Part shown: piece by piece, positions 52,066 through 62,512 of the stretch
How positions within the stretch are numbered: the stretch's first letter is position 1
Layout of the letters: every line of letters begins with the position of its first letter
Source: Hydrogenobacter thermophilus TK-6
Lineage (GTDB): Bacteria; Aquificota; Aquificia; Aquificales; Aquificaceae
Direction: 5' to 3'
Assembly: GCF_000010785.1 (NCBI RefSeq)
Contig: NC_013799.1
Span: 868,001-932,000, forward strand
Length of the DNA stretch: 64,000 nt
The notes under the pieces: model-generated
Databases searched by the model: none
What the model was told of the DNA's origin: nothing
The model's input: the letters and a program-made list of their open reading frames with translations, nothing else
Translations under genes and position numbers: made by a program

Positions 52066-54283
52066 GATAAGCCTTAAGGGTGCGGTGCAAGGTGTGGGTT
52101 TCAGACCCTTTGTCTTTCGCCTTGCCACTGAGCTTGGGCTTAAAGGATGGGTGATAAATGACTCTTCGGGTGTTGAGATAGAGGTTGAAGGTGAAGAGAA
52201 AGCTTTACAGAAATTTCTGCTTAGACTAAATGCGGAGAAACCACCTTTGGCACATATATACTCGCAGGATGTTGAATACCTTATGGATGTGGGATACGCA
52301 ACCTTTGAGATAAGGGAGAGCAGAGGTGAAGGAAGAAAAGAGGTCCTGGTACTACCAGATATAGCTACCTGTGAGGAGTGCCTGAGAGAGCTTTTTGACC
52401 CAAAAGATAGGAGGTACCTTTACCCCTTTATAAACTGTACCAACTGCGGACCAAGGTTTACCATAATTGAGAAGCTCCCTTACGACAGACCCCACACCAC
52501 CATGAAAACTTTTGAAATGTGTCCCATCTGTAAAGAAGAGTATAAAAACCCAGCCAACAGAAGATTTCATGCCCAGCCTAATGCCTGTCCCGTGTGCGGA
52601 CCTTGGGTGAGCCTTTACACCAGCGAAGGAATCCTTAAGGCTGATAGAGATAAAGCATTAAAGCTCGTTGCCAAAGCTCTAAAAGATGGTCTGATAGTTG
52701 CAGTAAAAGGCATTGGTGGATTCCATCTTATGTGCGATGCCACCAACGAGGAGGCGGTAAGACTTCTGAGAGAGAGAAAAAGAAGGTCAGAAAAGCCCTT
52801 TGCGGTCATGTTCAGAGATTTAGAGCAGGTGAGTGTGTATGCAGAGCCAACGGAGTTAGAGCGTGCCCTCCTGCTTTCTCCCGAAAGACCTATAGTTTTA
52901 GTGAGGAAACGAAGGGATCTTGCATCATCTGTGGCGCCTGGACTAAAAAGAATAGGAGCTTTTCTACCTTATTCACCTCTTCACCACATTATCTTGAGAA
53001 GCGTTGATTTCCCGGTGGTAGCTACATCAGGCAATCTGTCCGACGAGCCTATAGTTAAGGACAATGCGGAGGCGATACAAAAGCTCTCCTCCTTTGCGCA
53101 CATGATTCTGCTCCACAACAGGGATATAAAGCGAAGATGCGATGACTCGGTGGTGAAGGTAATAGGCGGAGTGCCTGTACCCATAAGAAGGTCAAGGGGA
53201 TACGCACCCATGCCTGCAAAGCTCCCCTTTAAACTAAGCAGGAAGGTCTTAGCCCTCGGTGGTATGCTGAAAAACACCTTTGCCATAGGCTTTGAAGATA
53301 CCGTTATAATCAGTCAGCACATTGGTGATGTGGAGAACTTAGAAACTCTCAGAAGCTTTGAAGAGATGGTCTTTGACCTTATGGAACTCTACGAGTTTGA
53401 GCCTGAGCTTGTAGTGTGCGACCTGCACCCCCGGTACGAAACCACCAGATGGGGGGAAGTCTTTGCTCAGAGCAGGGGAATACCCCTGATAAAACTTCAG
53501 CATCACTACACCCACATACTTTCATGCATGGCGGAAAGGGGTTTGAAGGAAAGGGTTTTAGGAGTGGCCTGGGATGGTACGGGTTATGGTGAGGATGGTA
53601 CTCTGTGGGGTGGAGAGTTTATGGTCTGTGATTATAGAGGATACGACAGGGTTTTTTACATAAAGCCTTTCAGGCTCATAGGCGGTGAGAGGGCAGTGAA
53701 GGAACCGAGGAGGGTAGCTCTGTCCTTACTCTTTGAAATGTATGGCAAGTCCGCTTCTGACTTAAACAACGAAACGGTAAGGTCTTTTACCCAAGACGAG
53801 CTTAAAAACCTTTACATTGCTTGGTCCAAAGGCATAAACTCTCCCTACTCAAGCTCTGTGGGAAGACTCTTTGACGCGGTTGCTTCGCTCATCGGTATAA
53901 GACAGAAGCTTTCTTACGAGGGTCAGGGAGCTATGATACTGGAAGACCTTTACGACCCTTTGGTGAAGGACCACTACGCTTTTGCGTTGGAAGACAAACA
54001 CATAGACTGGAGACCTATGTTTTACGAGCTTCTGGAGGATAGGGAGAAAGAAAAGGTACCGTCAAGGTTTATAAACACGCTGGCAAAGATGTGTCTTGAG
54101 GTGGTTCTCAGGATAGGGGTAGAAAAGGTTTGTTTATCGGGAGGCGTTATGCAAAACGACCCATTAGTGAGCAAAATCAGAGAGTTTTTAGAAAAAGAGA
54201 ACTTTAAGGTTTATACGCACCAGAAAGTGCCTCCCAACGACGGAGGTTTATCCTTAGGTCAGGCGGTTTACGCGTCCCTCTGA
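52055..54283 (+). CDS. hypF: Carbamoyltransferase HypF
   Basis: 742 residues. Acylphosphatase domain (about 1-90; GAVQGVGFRPFVFRLA), Zn fingers CEECLRELFD, CTNCGPRF, CPICKEEY and CPVCGP (about 105-185), YrdC-like domain (about 200-380) and Kae1-like domain (about 385-742; GVAWDGTGYGEDGTLWGGE, LSGGVMQN). Supplies the carbamoyl group that becomes cyanide. End of the operon; hypC and hypD are absent. Confidence 0.97.
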   Translation: MRLKISLKGAVQGVGFRPFVFRLATELGLKGWVINDSSGVEIEVEGEEKALQKFLLRLNAEKPPLAHIYSQDVEYLMDVGYATFEIRESRGEGRKEVLVLPDIATCEECLRELFDPKDRRYLYPFINCTNCGPRFTIIEKLPYDRPHTTMKTFEMCPICKEEYKNPANRRFHAQPNACPVCGPWVSLYTSEGILKADRDKALKLVAKALKDGLIVAVKGIGGFHLMCDATNEEAVRLLRERKRRSEKPFAVMFRDLEQVSVYAEPTELERALLLSPERPIVLVRKRRDLASSVAPGLKRIGAFLPYSPLHHIILRSVDFPVVATSGNLSDEPIVKDNAEAIQKLSSFAHMILLHNRDIKRRCDDSVVKVIGGVPVPIRRSRGYAPMPAKLPFKLSRKVLALGGMLKNTFAIGFEDTVIISQHIGDVENLETLRSFEEMVFDLMELYEFEPELVVCDLHPRYETTRWGEVFAQSRGIPLIKLQHHYTHILSCMAERGLKERVLGVAWDGTGYGEDGTLWGGEFMVCDYRGYDRVFYIKPFRLIGGERAVKEPRRVALSLLFEMYGKSASDLNNETVRSFTQDELKNLYIAWSKGINSPYSSSVGRLFDAVASLIGIRQKLSYEGQGAMILEDLYDPLVKDHYAFALEDKHIDWRPMFYELLEDREKEKVPSRFINTLAKMCLEVVLRIGVEKVCLSGGVMQNDPLVSKIREFLEKENFKVYTHQKVPPNDGGLSLGQAVYASL

Positions 54284-54645
54284 AGCAAAACCTTTAACCT
54301 CTCTTCCAGCAGTCTTATAGATTCTTCTATGTCTTCTCTTTGGGAGGATGCCATGTGTGGAAAGGTGGTTATCTCAATGGTTTCTAAGATGGGCTTGTTA
54401 TCTCTGTCAAAAAATACACCTATCCATACACCGTACACACCCGTTTCTCTCCACTCCGCAGGCTGGGTTTTGGACTCAAGCCTTATTTTCACCTGACCCT
54501 CACCCAGAACGTCCAGTATAGCCAGCCTGTCCTCTTCCGTAAGGGGTATCTTGTTTATGTAGATGATGTGTTCTTCACCTTTCTGGTAGAGGTCTTTAAG
54601 GGCTTGAAGTATTTCATTTAGTATGGCAGGGGCATTCATAAGCAT
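54268..54645 (-). CDS. HyaF/HupH-like hydrogenase expression protein
   Basis: 125 residues from ATG 54645 (GGAGG 7 nt upstream). Family segment LTEEDRLAILDVLGEGQVKI near 40 and WRETGVYGVWIGVFF near 70 match the HupH/HyaF C-terminal domain; shorter than full HyaF. Linked to O2-tolerant membrane hydrogenases. Overlaps hypF 3' to 3' by 16 nt. Confidence 0.85.
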   Translation of the reverse strand: MLMNAPAILNEILQALKDLYQKGEEHIIYINKIPLTEEDRLAILDVLGEGQVKIRLESKTQPAEWRETGVYGVWIGVFFDRDNKPILETIEITTFPHMASSQREDIEESIRLLEERLKVLLQRDA

Positions 54646-54947
54646 GATAGAGCCTCCACATACTCGTTCCAAGCCTTTATACCTTCAAGCTTTGAGACTT
54701 CTACGCCTTCTTTGAAAAGAACCAGGGAGGGGAGCTTGTACCTTCTTAAAATCTCCGGATGTTCGTCAGCATTTATAGAATAAAACTCCACCTTACTGTC
54801 GAAGGCTCTTTCCAGCTCAGGCACCACCACTTGAGTATCAAAAAGCTCCCTCAGAGTATCCTTCTTTGATTCGGAATATACATACAGGGCGAGAGTTTTA
54901 CCCTCCGCAAGCATACTTTCAAGCTCTCGTATGCTCAAGCTCCTCAT
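54636..54947 (-). CDS. HyaE/HupG-like thioredoxin-fold chaperone
   Basis: 103 residues. Thioredoxin-like: LALYVYSESKKD, VVPELERAFDSKVEFYSINADEHPEILRRY and the cis-Pro segment LPSLVLFKEG, without the CxxC. HyaE-type chaperones bind the Tat signal of the hydrogenase small subunit. Overlaps both neighbours. Confidence 0.8.
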   Translation of the reverse strand: MRSLSIRELESMLAEGKTLALYVYSESKKDTLRELFDTQVVVPELERAFDSKVEFYSINADEHPEILRRYKLPSLVLFKEGVEVSKLEGIKAWNEYVEALSCL

Positions 54948-55410
54948 ACTCTATTCCCCAATCCTCAAGCTGTTTTAAGACTTCTTCTATAAGAAGATGC
55001 AACCTCTCTTTGACTGTGGTGGAAAGCTCAAGGGAAATGTTCAGGCTTTCCGGCTCCATACCTACGAGGACTATCTCTTTGGGTCTCTTCCCAAGAAGGA
55101 CTGCGAGTGCCAGAATTTCCTGAAAGCCAAGCTCATGAGCGGAGACCTTCCTCTTAAAGTATGCTTTCACCTCTTCATCATTGAATTTGTAAAGGGTGCC
55201 GGGGGGATTGCCCCCAAGCACAGCATCAATTACCAGAAGCCTCTCAAAGCCTTCCATAAAGTAAAGCAGGTCCATACCCAAGGTGCCACCATCCATAAGC
55301 TCAACATACGGGGGAAACTTAAACCTGCTCTTTAGCTCCTCCACAGCTCTCACTCCCAAGCCCTCATCCGAAAGGAGAATGTTCCCTATACCAAGCAGAA
55401 GGGTTCTCAT
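54919..55410 (-). CDS. hupD: Hydrogenase maturation endopeptidase
   Basis: 163 residues from ATG 55410 (GTG 55413 possible). LLGIGNILLSDEGLGVRAVEEL start with nickel-probing Glu, MDGGTLGMDLLYFM near 40 and SAHELGFQEILALAVLLG near 92. Removes the C-terminal extension of the group 1 large subunit. Overlaps the cytochrome gene. Confidence 0.94.
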   Translation of the reverse strand: MRTLLLGIGNILLSDEGLGVRAVEELKSRFKFPPYVELMDGGTLGMDLLYFMEGFERLLVIDAVLGGNPPGTLYKFNDEEVKAYFKRKVSAHELGFQEILALAVLLGKRPKEIVLVGMEPESLNISLELSTTVKERLHLLIEEVLKQLEDWGIEYEELEHTRA

Positions 55411-56108
55411 CACTCCACATCCTTTATGTCCACAGGCTCCTTCTCAAACACCTTATAACCGCTGAACATGGAGGATAGCTCACCATTCTTCTTGATGGCT
55501 TCTTCTCTGACCACAAAGTAAACATGAAGCACCGCAAAGATGATTATAAGCCAGGCGACCCAGTGGTGCCACATATGCACCATAAACTCACCGCCAAGAA
55601 ATCCCAAAATCCATCCAAAGAGGGAAGGCCAAAAGCCACCGGGTTTAGACATGCCATACATGGCAAAGCCTGTCATTATCATAAAGAGGATCATAAGATA
55701 AACAAGGGGGTAGAAAGTCCTCGCACAGGCGTTCCTTACATATTCATGACCTTCCGCATCCCTCATTACAAAGATGTACTTTAAGGTGATCTCCCTTAGA
55801 CCTGTCCAGTAATCTCTTCTCCAGATGGTAGGAAACAGCAACCTATCCCTCTTGCTAAAGATAGCTATGATGATTCTGAAGATAAAAGCAGCAAGGAGGA
55901 CATAACCCGCTATAAAGTGTATCTTCCTGATGAAGTCCATAGTTATACCTTCTCTGTAAGCGTAAGTCGCCTCCACACCCACCGGACCTAAAAAGAAGGG
56001 ATTGCCTATGTAAAGTCCAGTGAAGAAGAGAACCATTATGGCAAGAAAGTTTACCCAGTGCCATACTCTCAAGCCTGGACTGAATATGTATATCTTCCTT
56101 GCATTCAT
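55410..56108 (-). CDS. hupC: Ni/Fe-hydrogenase b-type cytochrome subunit
   Basis: 232 residues, four membrane helices. Haem-ligand His in VWHWVNFLAIMVLF, KIHFIAGYVLL and HMWHHWVAWLIIIFAVLHVYF. Anchors the hydrogenase on the periplasmic side and passes electrons to quinone. Third gene of hupSLC. Confidence 0.95.
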   Translation of the reverse strand: MNARKIYIFSPGLRVWHWVNFLAIMVLFFTGLYIGNPFFLGPVGVEATYAYREGITMDFIRKIHFIAGYVLLAAFIFRIIIAIFSKRDRLLFPTIWRRDYWTGLREITLKYIFVMRDAEGHEYVRNACARTFYPLVYLMILFMIMTGFAMYGMSKPGGFWPSLFGWILGFLGGEFMVHMWHHWVAWLIIIFAVLHVYFVVREEAIKKNGELSSMFSGYKVFEKEPVDIKDVE

Positions 56109-56121
56109 GACTTGACCTCCT

Positions 56122-58023
56122 TCAGTAGCAAATGTTAGCTCCCTGCACCTTGACCTGCACTATCTCTTCCCCTTCAGTGTTGTAAAGGTGTGTGGAACAT
56201 GCCAGACATGGGTCAAAGGAGTGTACGCCTCTTAGCACCTCAAGGGGTTTATCCACTACTTTGACGGGCGTATCCTTCATGCACTCCTCAAAAGCGCCCT
56301 GTCCTCCCATAGGGTCTCTCGCTCCGCCGTTCCATGTTGTGGGAACGACACACTGGTAATTGTGTATTTTACCGTCCTTAATAATCACCCAGTGACCCAA
56401 GGCACCCCTTGGTGCATCCGTTATACCAACACCCTTTGCCTCCTTTGGCCATGTGGATGGGTCCCACTTTTCCATGTTGGCAACTGCAGTGTCCCCCGCC
56501 TTTATGTTATCGTAGAGCTTCTTGAGAAAGTAGAGGTTTGCGGAAGCACCCAGCTGTGCCTCAAGTCCCCTTGCCGCAGTTCTTCCAACAGTTGTAGGTA
56601 GCCAGACATGGGGAGGTAGGTCAAGCACCTTAGAAATGAGGTCTATCTGCCTTACCACCATCTCATCCATCCAGCTTGGCTTTATGTGACCCTGCTTCAC
56701 AGCAGTGTATACTACTATGTACCTTGCCAGAGGTCCCACCTCGCAGGGCTTTCCTCTCCACCTGGGTGACTTTATCCAGGAGTACTTACCTTTCTCATCA
56801 AGATACTTCCACTGGGTTTTTGTACCTTCCTTCGGACCCGTATAGTTGGGCTCTGTTATGCCCTCCCACGGGTGAAGCCCCTTGCTCTCGTCCGGATACC
56901 TGTACCAGGAATGAGCCACATACTCCTGTATTACATTTGGGTCTGCAAAGTCCTTCCCCACCATAGGGTAATACTTAGCCTTGTCAATGCCTTCCGCAAA
57001 GTCCTCCACAACCCCGTTGCAGTGGTAAAGTATTTTGCTGTGATAATCTCCTGTTTTTATACCCTTGTAAGGTTCATCGGGAAACTCGCCGTAGCCAAGG
57101 ACTCTTTTCTTTGCCAGACCACCACCGTAAACCTGACCTTTCTGCACGTATATCTGTCCTATGGCTAAGAGGTCAATAAGGTAGAAGAGGTTAACAGCTT
57201 CTACCTGCGTGTATATGGCATCTTCAACCACCGCGAGCCTTTCTGCGTTTACAGGAGCGTTCATATCATTCATGGATATGGAGCATGTCATACCTCCCAC
57301 CAGGTAGTGGGGGTGAGGGTTTTTGCCACCGAATACCACCTGAGGGATGAAAAGCTCTCTCTGAACATCAAGCATGTTAAGGTAGTGAGCTACAGCCATG
57401 AGGTGCACTTCCGGTGGTAGGAGTTTGTAATCGGGATGGTCCCACCAGTGGGCAGCAAAGATGCCAAGCTGTCCGCTCTCCACTATCTTCTTTATCTTCT
57501 CCTGAAAAGCTCTGTAGTATCCTGGGGTAGCCTTTGGAAACTTTCTTGGGTAGGCTCTGTGTCCTATGGGATCTGGCACAAGTTCCGCTATGGCTCCGTA
57601 CTTTTCCAGCAGCTGGTTCTGCAAGACCGCAGTCTGTACGGGGTCTGCCTTCAGTGCTTCCACAGGAGATACCCAGTCAAGAGCGTGAAGGTGGTAAAAG
57701 TGCACCAAGTGATCGTGAGTTTGCAAAGAGCCGTACATTATGTTCCTTATGTAGTTGGCATTTTTGGGAATTTGGATCTCAAGAGCATCCTCTATGCACC
57801 TTACAGAGGCATGAGCATGAATGGATGTGCAAACACCGCATATTCTCTGAGCAAAAGCCCACGCATCCCTTGGGTCTCTTCCTCGCAGGATGAGTTCAAT
57901 ACCTCTCCACATGGTACCCGAGGATACAGCATCTTGAACCTTGCCTGTCTTTTCGTCAACTATCAGCTCAATCCTCAGGTGACCTTCAATTCTGGTTACC
58001 GGGTCAACAACCACCCTTGCCAT
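56122..58023 (-). CDS. hupL: NiFe hydrogenase large subunit, group 1 (membrane-bound)
   Basis: 633 residues. Nickel ligands RICGVCTSIHAHAS near 62 and DPCLACSTH near the end, followed by a C-terminal extension (LYNTEGEEIVQVKVQGANICY region) cut off by the HupD protease. RIEGHLRIEL at the N-terminus. Works with the Tat-exported small subunit in the periplasm. Confidence 0.97.
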   Translation of the reverse strand: MARVVVDPVTRIEGHLRIELIVDEKTGKVQDAVSSGTMWRGIELILRGRDPRDAWAFAQRICGVCTSIHAHASVRCIEDALEIQIPKNANYIRNIMYGSLQTHDHLVHFYHLHALDWVSPVEALKADPVQTAVLQNQLLEKYGAIAELVPDPIGHRAYPRKFPKATPGYYRAFQEKIKKIVESGQLGIFAAHWWDHPDYKLLPPEVHLMAVAHYLNMLDVQRELFIPQVVFGGKNPHPHYLVGGMTCSISMNDMNAPVNAERLAVVEDAIYTQVEAVNLFYLIDLLAIGQIYVQKGQVYGGGLAKKRVLGYGEFPDEPYKGIKTGDYHSKILYHCNGVVEDFAEGIDKAKYYPMVGKDFADPNVIQEYVAHSWYRYPDESKGLHPWEGITEPNYTGPKEGTKTQWKYLDEKGKYSWIKSPRWRGKPCEVGPLARYIVVYTAVKQGHIKPSWMDEMVVRQIDLISKVLDLPPHVWLPTTVGRTAARGLEAQLGASANLYFLKKLYDNIKAGDTAVANMEKWDPSTWPKEAKGVGITDAPRGALGHWVIIKDGKIHNYQCVVPTTWNGGARDPMGGQGAFEECMKDTPVKVVDKPLEVLRGVHSFDPCLACSTHLYNTEGEEIVQVKVQGANICY

Positions 58024-58025
58024 GT

Positions 58026-59081
58026 TTACTTACCTCCTTTATTCCTAATTTTGGAGATTACACCGTGAGCAACAGCACCGGCTGCAGCAGCTGCAACAGC
58101 TACCGCTCCCACCTTGTCCGGGCTTGCTTCTACGCTCGGCAGGGGTATGGTGGTAAGTCTCTGATAGAAGGGACTCTTATCCCAAAAGTCCTCCTCCGCA
58201 CAGCCTATGCAACCATGTCCCGCCTGAATGGGATAAGAAAGCCCGTTGTACCAGCGTATATTACCGCAGGAGTTGTAAGTGGTTGGTCCTCTGCACCCTA
58301 CCTTGTAAAGGCACCAACCTTTTTTGGCTCCGTCGTCGTCAAACCTTTCCACAAACTGACCTGCGTTGAAGAAGGCTCTCCTGTAGCACGTATCGTGTAT
58401 CCTGTTACCGTAAAACTGCTTAGGTCTTCCCTGAGAATCCAAAGGTGGTATAGCATCAAAGAGAACCATGTACATAATAACACCCGTCATAACCTCCGCT
58501 ATGGGGGGACATCCTGGAACTTTTATGATGGGTTTGTCGGTTATGACCTTGTGTATAGGGACGGCGGTGGTTGGATTGGGCTTTGCCGCCTGAACGCATC
58601 CCCAACTGGCGCAAGAACCCCAAGCGATGACAGCCTTTGCACCTTTGGCAGATTCTTTGAGATTCTCAAGGAAAGCCTTTCCTCCCACCACACAGTACAT
58701 ACCGTCCTGACCCAAAGGTGGATTTCCCTCAACAGCAAGAATGTAATTTCCCCAGTACTTTTTTATGACCTCCTCCCTGTGCTTTTCAAGGGCTTCTCCC
58801 GCTGCAGCAGACAGCGTATCATCGTACTCAAGAGATATCATGGAAAGCACCACATCCGAAGCAAGAGGGGTAGCGGACCTTATAAAAGATTCGGAGCAGC
58901 AAGTACACTCAAGCCCATGTATCCAAAGAACCGGTACCCGTGGCTTTGTTTCCAAAGCTCTCACCACCTGAGGTATCATGGATGGAGAAAGACCCATTAT
59001 GCCTGTTATAGTAGTTGCAAACTTTAAAAAGTCCCGTCTACTGACACCGTGCCTTTTAAAGGCTTCCCAAAAGGTCTCCAT
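58026..59081 (-). CDS. hupS: NiFe hydrogenase small subunit, group 1, O2-tolerant type
   Basis: 351 residues. Tat signal with [14 protein letters not shown], proximal-cluster segment [14 protein letters not shown] near 57 and [17 protein letters not shown] near 155: the two extra Cys of the 4Fe-3S cluster known from O2-tolerant enzymes are present. Medial and distal ligands HGC..., [10 protein letters not shown] and [14 protein letters not shown] follow, then a C-terminal Ala-rich helix. First gene of the operon, with AAGGAGGTAG upstream. Confidence 0.97.
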   Translation of the reverse strand: METFWEAFKRHGVSRRDFLKFATTITGIMGLSPSMIPQVVRALETKPRVPVLWIHGLECTCCSESFIRSATPLASDVVLSMISLEYDDTLSAAAGEALEKHREEVIKKYWGNYILAVEGNPPLGQDGMYCVVGGKAFLENLKESAKGAKAVIAWGSCASWGCVQAAKPNPTTAVPIHKVITDKPIIKVPGCPPIAEVMTGVIMYMVLFDAIPPLDSQGRPKQFYGNRIHDTCYRRAFFNAGQFVERFDDDGAKKGWCLYKVGCRGPTTYNSCGNIRWYNGLSYPIQAGHGCIGCAEEDFWDKSPFYQRLTTIPLPSVEASPDKVGAVAVAAAAAGAVAHGVISKIRNKGGK

Positions 59082-59096
59082 TGCTCTACCTCCTTA

Positions 59097-59114
59097 ATTG
59101 AATATTCGTTCAAT
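59097..59114. promoter_or_regulatory. Inverted repeat in the hupS leader
   Basis: ATTGAA-TATTCG-TTCAAT, perfect 6-bp arms, lying just downstream of the predicted start of transcription of hupSLC. A candidate operator; it contains the smaller palindrome GAATATTC. Confidence 0.45.
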
Positions 59115-59117
59115 AAT

Positions 59118-59146
59118 ATGATGAAACACAGATTAATTTTTGTCAA
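59118..59146 (-). promoter_or_regulatory. Sigma-70-type promoter of the hup operon
   Basis: Minus strand: TTGACA (59146-59141, perfect -35), 17-bp spacer, CATCAT (59123-59118, 4 of 6 matches). The inverted repeat at 59097-59114 directly follows. The rest of the 59.15-59.28 kb gap shows nothing recognisable. Confidence 0.6.
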
Positions 59147-59269
59147 GTAAAAAAGTCTTATAGTGTATATAAGGAAAACTTATAATAGCTAATAGCGGAT
59201 CATGCTACATATTGGCAAGAAGAGAAGGCTTTTGGTAGATAGGGTAATTTAGCCTTGCTCTATGGCTAA

Positions 59270-60319
<1,050 letters not shown>

Positions 60320-60322
60320 ACT

Positions 60323-60395
60323 CGGGGTGTAGCTCAGGTGGCAGAGCGCTGGCTTTGGGAGCCAGAAGTCGCAGGTTCGAGTCCTGCCACCCCGA
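60323..60395 (+). tRNA. tRNA-Pro (anticodon UGG)
   Basis: Acceptor CGGGGTG/CACCCCG with discriminator A, anticodon loop TTTGGGA (TGG), T-loop GTTCGAGTC. Begins 3 nt after the gap stop codon, so probably processed from the gap transcript. CCA not encoded. Confidence 0.96.
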
Positions 60396-60508
60396 TGATA
60401 CCATAAGGGAGAAAATATCCTTCAAAAAACAGGCGATGCTGTAAGGTTTCAGTCCGAGGTTGGAAATGCGAAAGCTTTGTATTTCTTTAATCTTTTAATC
60501 ATAGAAAA

Positions 60509-60581
60509 TCGGGGTGACGGGACTTGAACCCGTGACCTCTGGCCCCCCATGCCAGCGCGCTTCCACCTGCGCCACACCCCG
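60509..60581 (-). tRNA. tRNA-Pro (anticodon GGG)
   Basis: Minus strand: acceptor CGGGGTG/CACCCCG, discriminator A, anticodon loop ATGGGGG (GGG), T-arm GGGTTCAAGTCCC. Lies 4 nt downstream of the HU-like gene and converges with tRNA-Pro(UGG); nothing recognisable lies in the 113 nt between them. Confidence 0.95.
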
Positions 60582-60585
60582 TTAG

Positions 60586-60888
60586 CTAAATTTTACATCT
60601 TTTGGCAAGCAGATTCAACTCGGTGGTGAGTTTTTTGCTTGGTTTAAGCTGGACGGTGCGCTTAGGATGTATTACTCTCATCTCACCAGTCCTTGGGTTT
60701 CTACCCCTCCTGCCCTTTGTATGCCTTACTCTGAAGGTGCCAAATCCCGAAATTTTCACCTCTTGACCTTCCACAAGAGCCTGATTTATTTGATCAAAGA
60801 TATAATTAATTATGCTGTAAAGAGTTTTTTTTGAGAGACCACTATTGCCATCTTTCCAAAGATCATCAACTATACTTTTTCTTGTCAT
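60586..60888 (-). CDS. HU/IHF-family DNA-binding protein
   Basis: 100 residues. Helical dimerisation part, then the DNA-binding arm KISGFGTFRVRHTKGRRGRNPRTGE and HPKRTVQLKPSKKL. The Arg-rich arm with Pro (NPRTGE) bends DNA. It follows rpsA by one base, the place of ihfB in many bacteria; IHF or HU cannot be told apart here. Confidence 0.92.
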   Translation of the reverse strand: MTRKSIVDDLWKDGNSGLSKKTLYSIINYIFDQINQALVEGQEVKISGFGTFRVRHTKGRRGRNPRTGEMRVIHPKRTVQLKPSKKLTTELNLLAKRCKI

Positions 60889-60889
60889 C

Positions 60890-62476
60890 TCACAGTTTCA
60901 TCTTTTTCTTGAGTATGTCACCCAAGGTGAAGCCGCTCTCGGATCCTGTACTGATGACCTCCTCCTTTTTTTCCTCCTTCTCCTCCTTCATGCTCAGCGT
61001 TATTCTCCCTTCCTCTGGAGCTATCTCAAGTATTTTTACCTCTACCTGCATACCCTCTTTTAGGTCGGTGCCTTTTGGTATCTCAGATAGGGGTAAAAGA
61101 CCATCTACACCTTCCGGAAACTCAAGAAAGACACCAAAGGGATGGGATGATTTAACTTTTAGCGTTACCTTTTGACCTACTGTGTAGTTTTTGGTTATAA
61201 GCTCCCAAGGATTGGGCGTAAGTTGCTTTAGTCCTAACTTTATGAATTTTCCTTCCAAGGCAAGAACAGCAAATTCTCGCTCCTGGCCTTCCTTTAACAC
61301 TTCCTCAACTCTCCCAGGTTTTACCCACGAGAGATCACTCCTATGCACTATGCCCTTTACACCATTACCCAGGTCCACCAGAGCTTTTGCCCCCTCTATG
61401 CGTTCTACTCTACCTTTCACCCTGCTACCTGCAGGATGATCTTTGAAGAACTCCTCCCAAGGTTTTGGCAATGCCCTCTTTACGCTTAAGATGAGCCTTC
61501 TCCTTGATGGCTCAAACTCAAGCACCTTGACTTTTACCTCAGACCCTTTTCTGTAGCTTATACTTCCATCGTAAGATATCTCCTCCTTGGGTACAAAGCC
61601 TTCTACACCTTCCTGCAGTTCCACCAGCATGCCTTTGTCCGAAATCTCCACCACCCTGGCAGAGAGTGTATCTCCTTTGTTTATCTTGTCCCCTATCTTA
61701 TCCCAAGGGTTTTCCTTCATCTCTCTTAGGCTCACAAATATGAACTCTCCGTCTTTGGGTATGCGTTTTACCTTTACTCTGAGTTTTTCGTCTATTTCTG
61801 CGTAGTTGTAAGGGTTTTTATCCCTACCCCAAGAAAGCTCCTCTTTGGGAAGAAAGGCACGCAGAACCCCTTGAACAAGCAGTGTTATGCCCTTCTCGGG
61901 GTCTATTTTTATCACTCTACCTTCTACCACTTCACCCACTTTGAGCTTTGCTATCAATCTCTCTTTTTTCCTTTTCTCCTGCTGTGCCAGGTAAGCTCGC
62001 TGGGATACTTTCAGCTTTATACCTTCTTTCGTGCTTTGAAAATCCGTTATCTTTACCACCACCTTTGAGCCTTCTCTGAGCTTTCTACCTGCTTCACCCA
62101 GAGGCATAAAGGCAGTGATACCATTGATGTCAACTGTGTAACCCTCCTCCGTCTTATCCTTTATCCTCCCAGTAAGGAACCTTCCCTTCTCGTAAGCAGA
62201 ACGCAAAAAGTGAATGTATCTCTCCTCTATATACTTCCTGTATGAGAGGATAGGGGAACCCCCTCTTGATATCTTGGTTACCACAGCCTTTATCTCGTCT
62301 CCCTCCTTTGCGTCCGGAATTTCCTCCCTTGGAATTATCCCCTCCACCTTGTAACCTACATCCACATATATGTTCCTTTCGTCCACCTTTATAACCTTAC
62401 ATCGTATGATCTCCCCCCTTCTTATCTCTCTTGCCTCTTCAAGACTTTTCTCAAGCAGTTTCTCAAATTCGCCCAT
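60890..62476 (-). CDS. rpsA: 30S ribosomal protein S1
   Basis: 528 residues with six S1 (OB-fold) repeats of about 75-85 residues, e.g. GEIIRCKVIKVDERNIYVDVGYKVEGIIPREEI, then GDTLSARVVEISDKGMLVEL and GSRVKGRVERIEGAKALVDLG. Acidic, Lys/Glu-rich tail with EEKEEKKEE. Binds mRNA on the 30S subunit. Strong GGAGGAC before the ATG. Confidence 0.94.
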   Translation of the reverse strand: MGEFEKLLEKSLEEAREIRRGEIIRCKVIKVDERNIYVDVGYKVEGIIPREEIPDAKEGDEIKAVVTKISRGGSPILSYRKYIEERYIHFLRSAYEKGRFLTGRIKDKTEEGYTVDINGITAFMPLGEAGRKLREGSKVVVKITDFQSTKEGIKLKVSQRAYLAQQEKRKKERLIAKLKVGEVVEGRVIKIDPEKGITLLVQGVLRAFLPKEELSWGRDKNPYNYAEIDEKLRVKVKRIPKDGEFIFVSLREMKENPWDKIGDKINKGDTLSARVVEISDKGMLVELQEGVEGFVPKEEISYDGSISYRKGSEVKVKVLEFEPSRRRLILSVKRALPKPWEEFFKDHPAGSRVKGRVERIEGAKALVDLGNGVKGIVHRSDLSWVKPGRVEEVLKEGQEREFAVLALEGKFIKLGLKQLTPNPWELITKNYTVGQKVTLKVKSSHPFGVFLEFPEGVDGLLPLSEIPKGTDLKEGMQVEVKILEIAPEEGRITLSMKEEKEEKKEEVISTGSESGFTLGDILKKKMKL

Positions 62477-62512
62477 AAGGTCCTCCAGAAGCTTATATTA
62501 TAATACCAAAAA

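Noticed and set aside
58017-59027. 336-residue open frame on the plus strand opposite hupS
   Set aside because: Composition is shadow-like, no family resemblance, and the minus strand encodes an unambiguous hydrogenase subunit.
60396-60508. Sequence between the two tRNA-Pro genes resembling a CRISPR repeat (GGTTTCAGTCC, GTTGGAAATGCGAAAGC)
   Set aside because: Only one copy of each element; no repeat-spacer pattern and no cas genes in the window.
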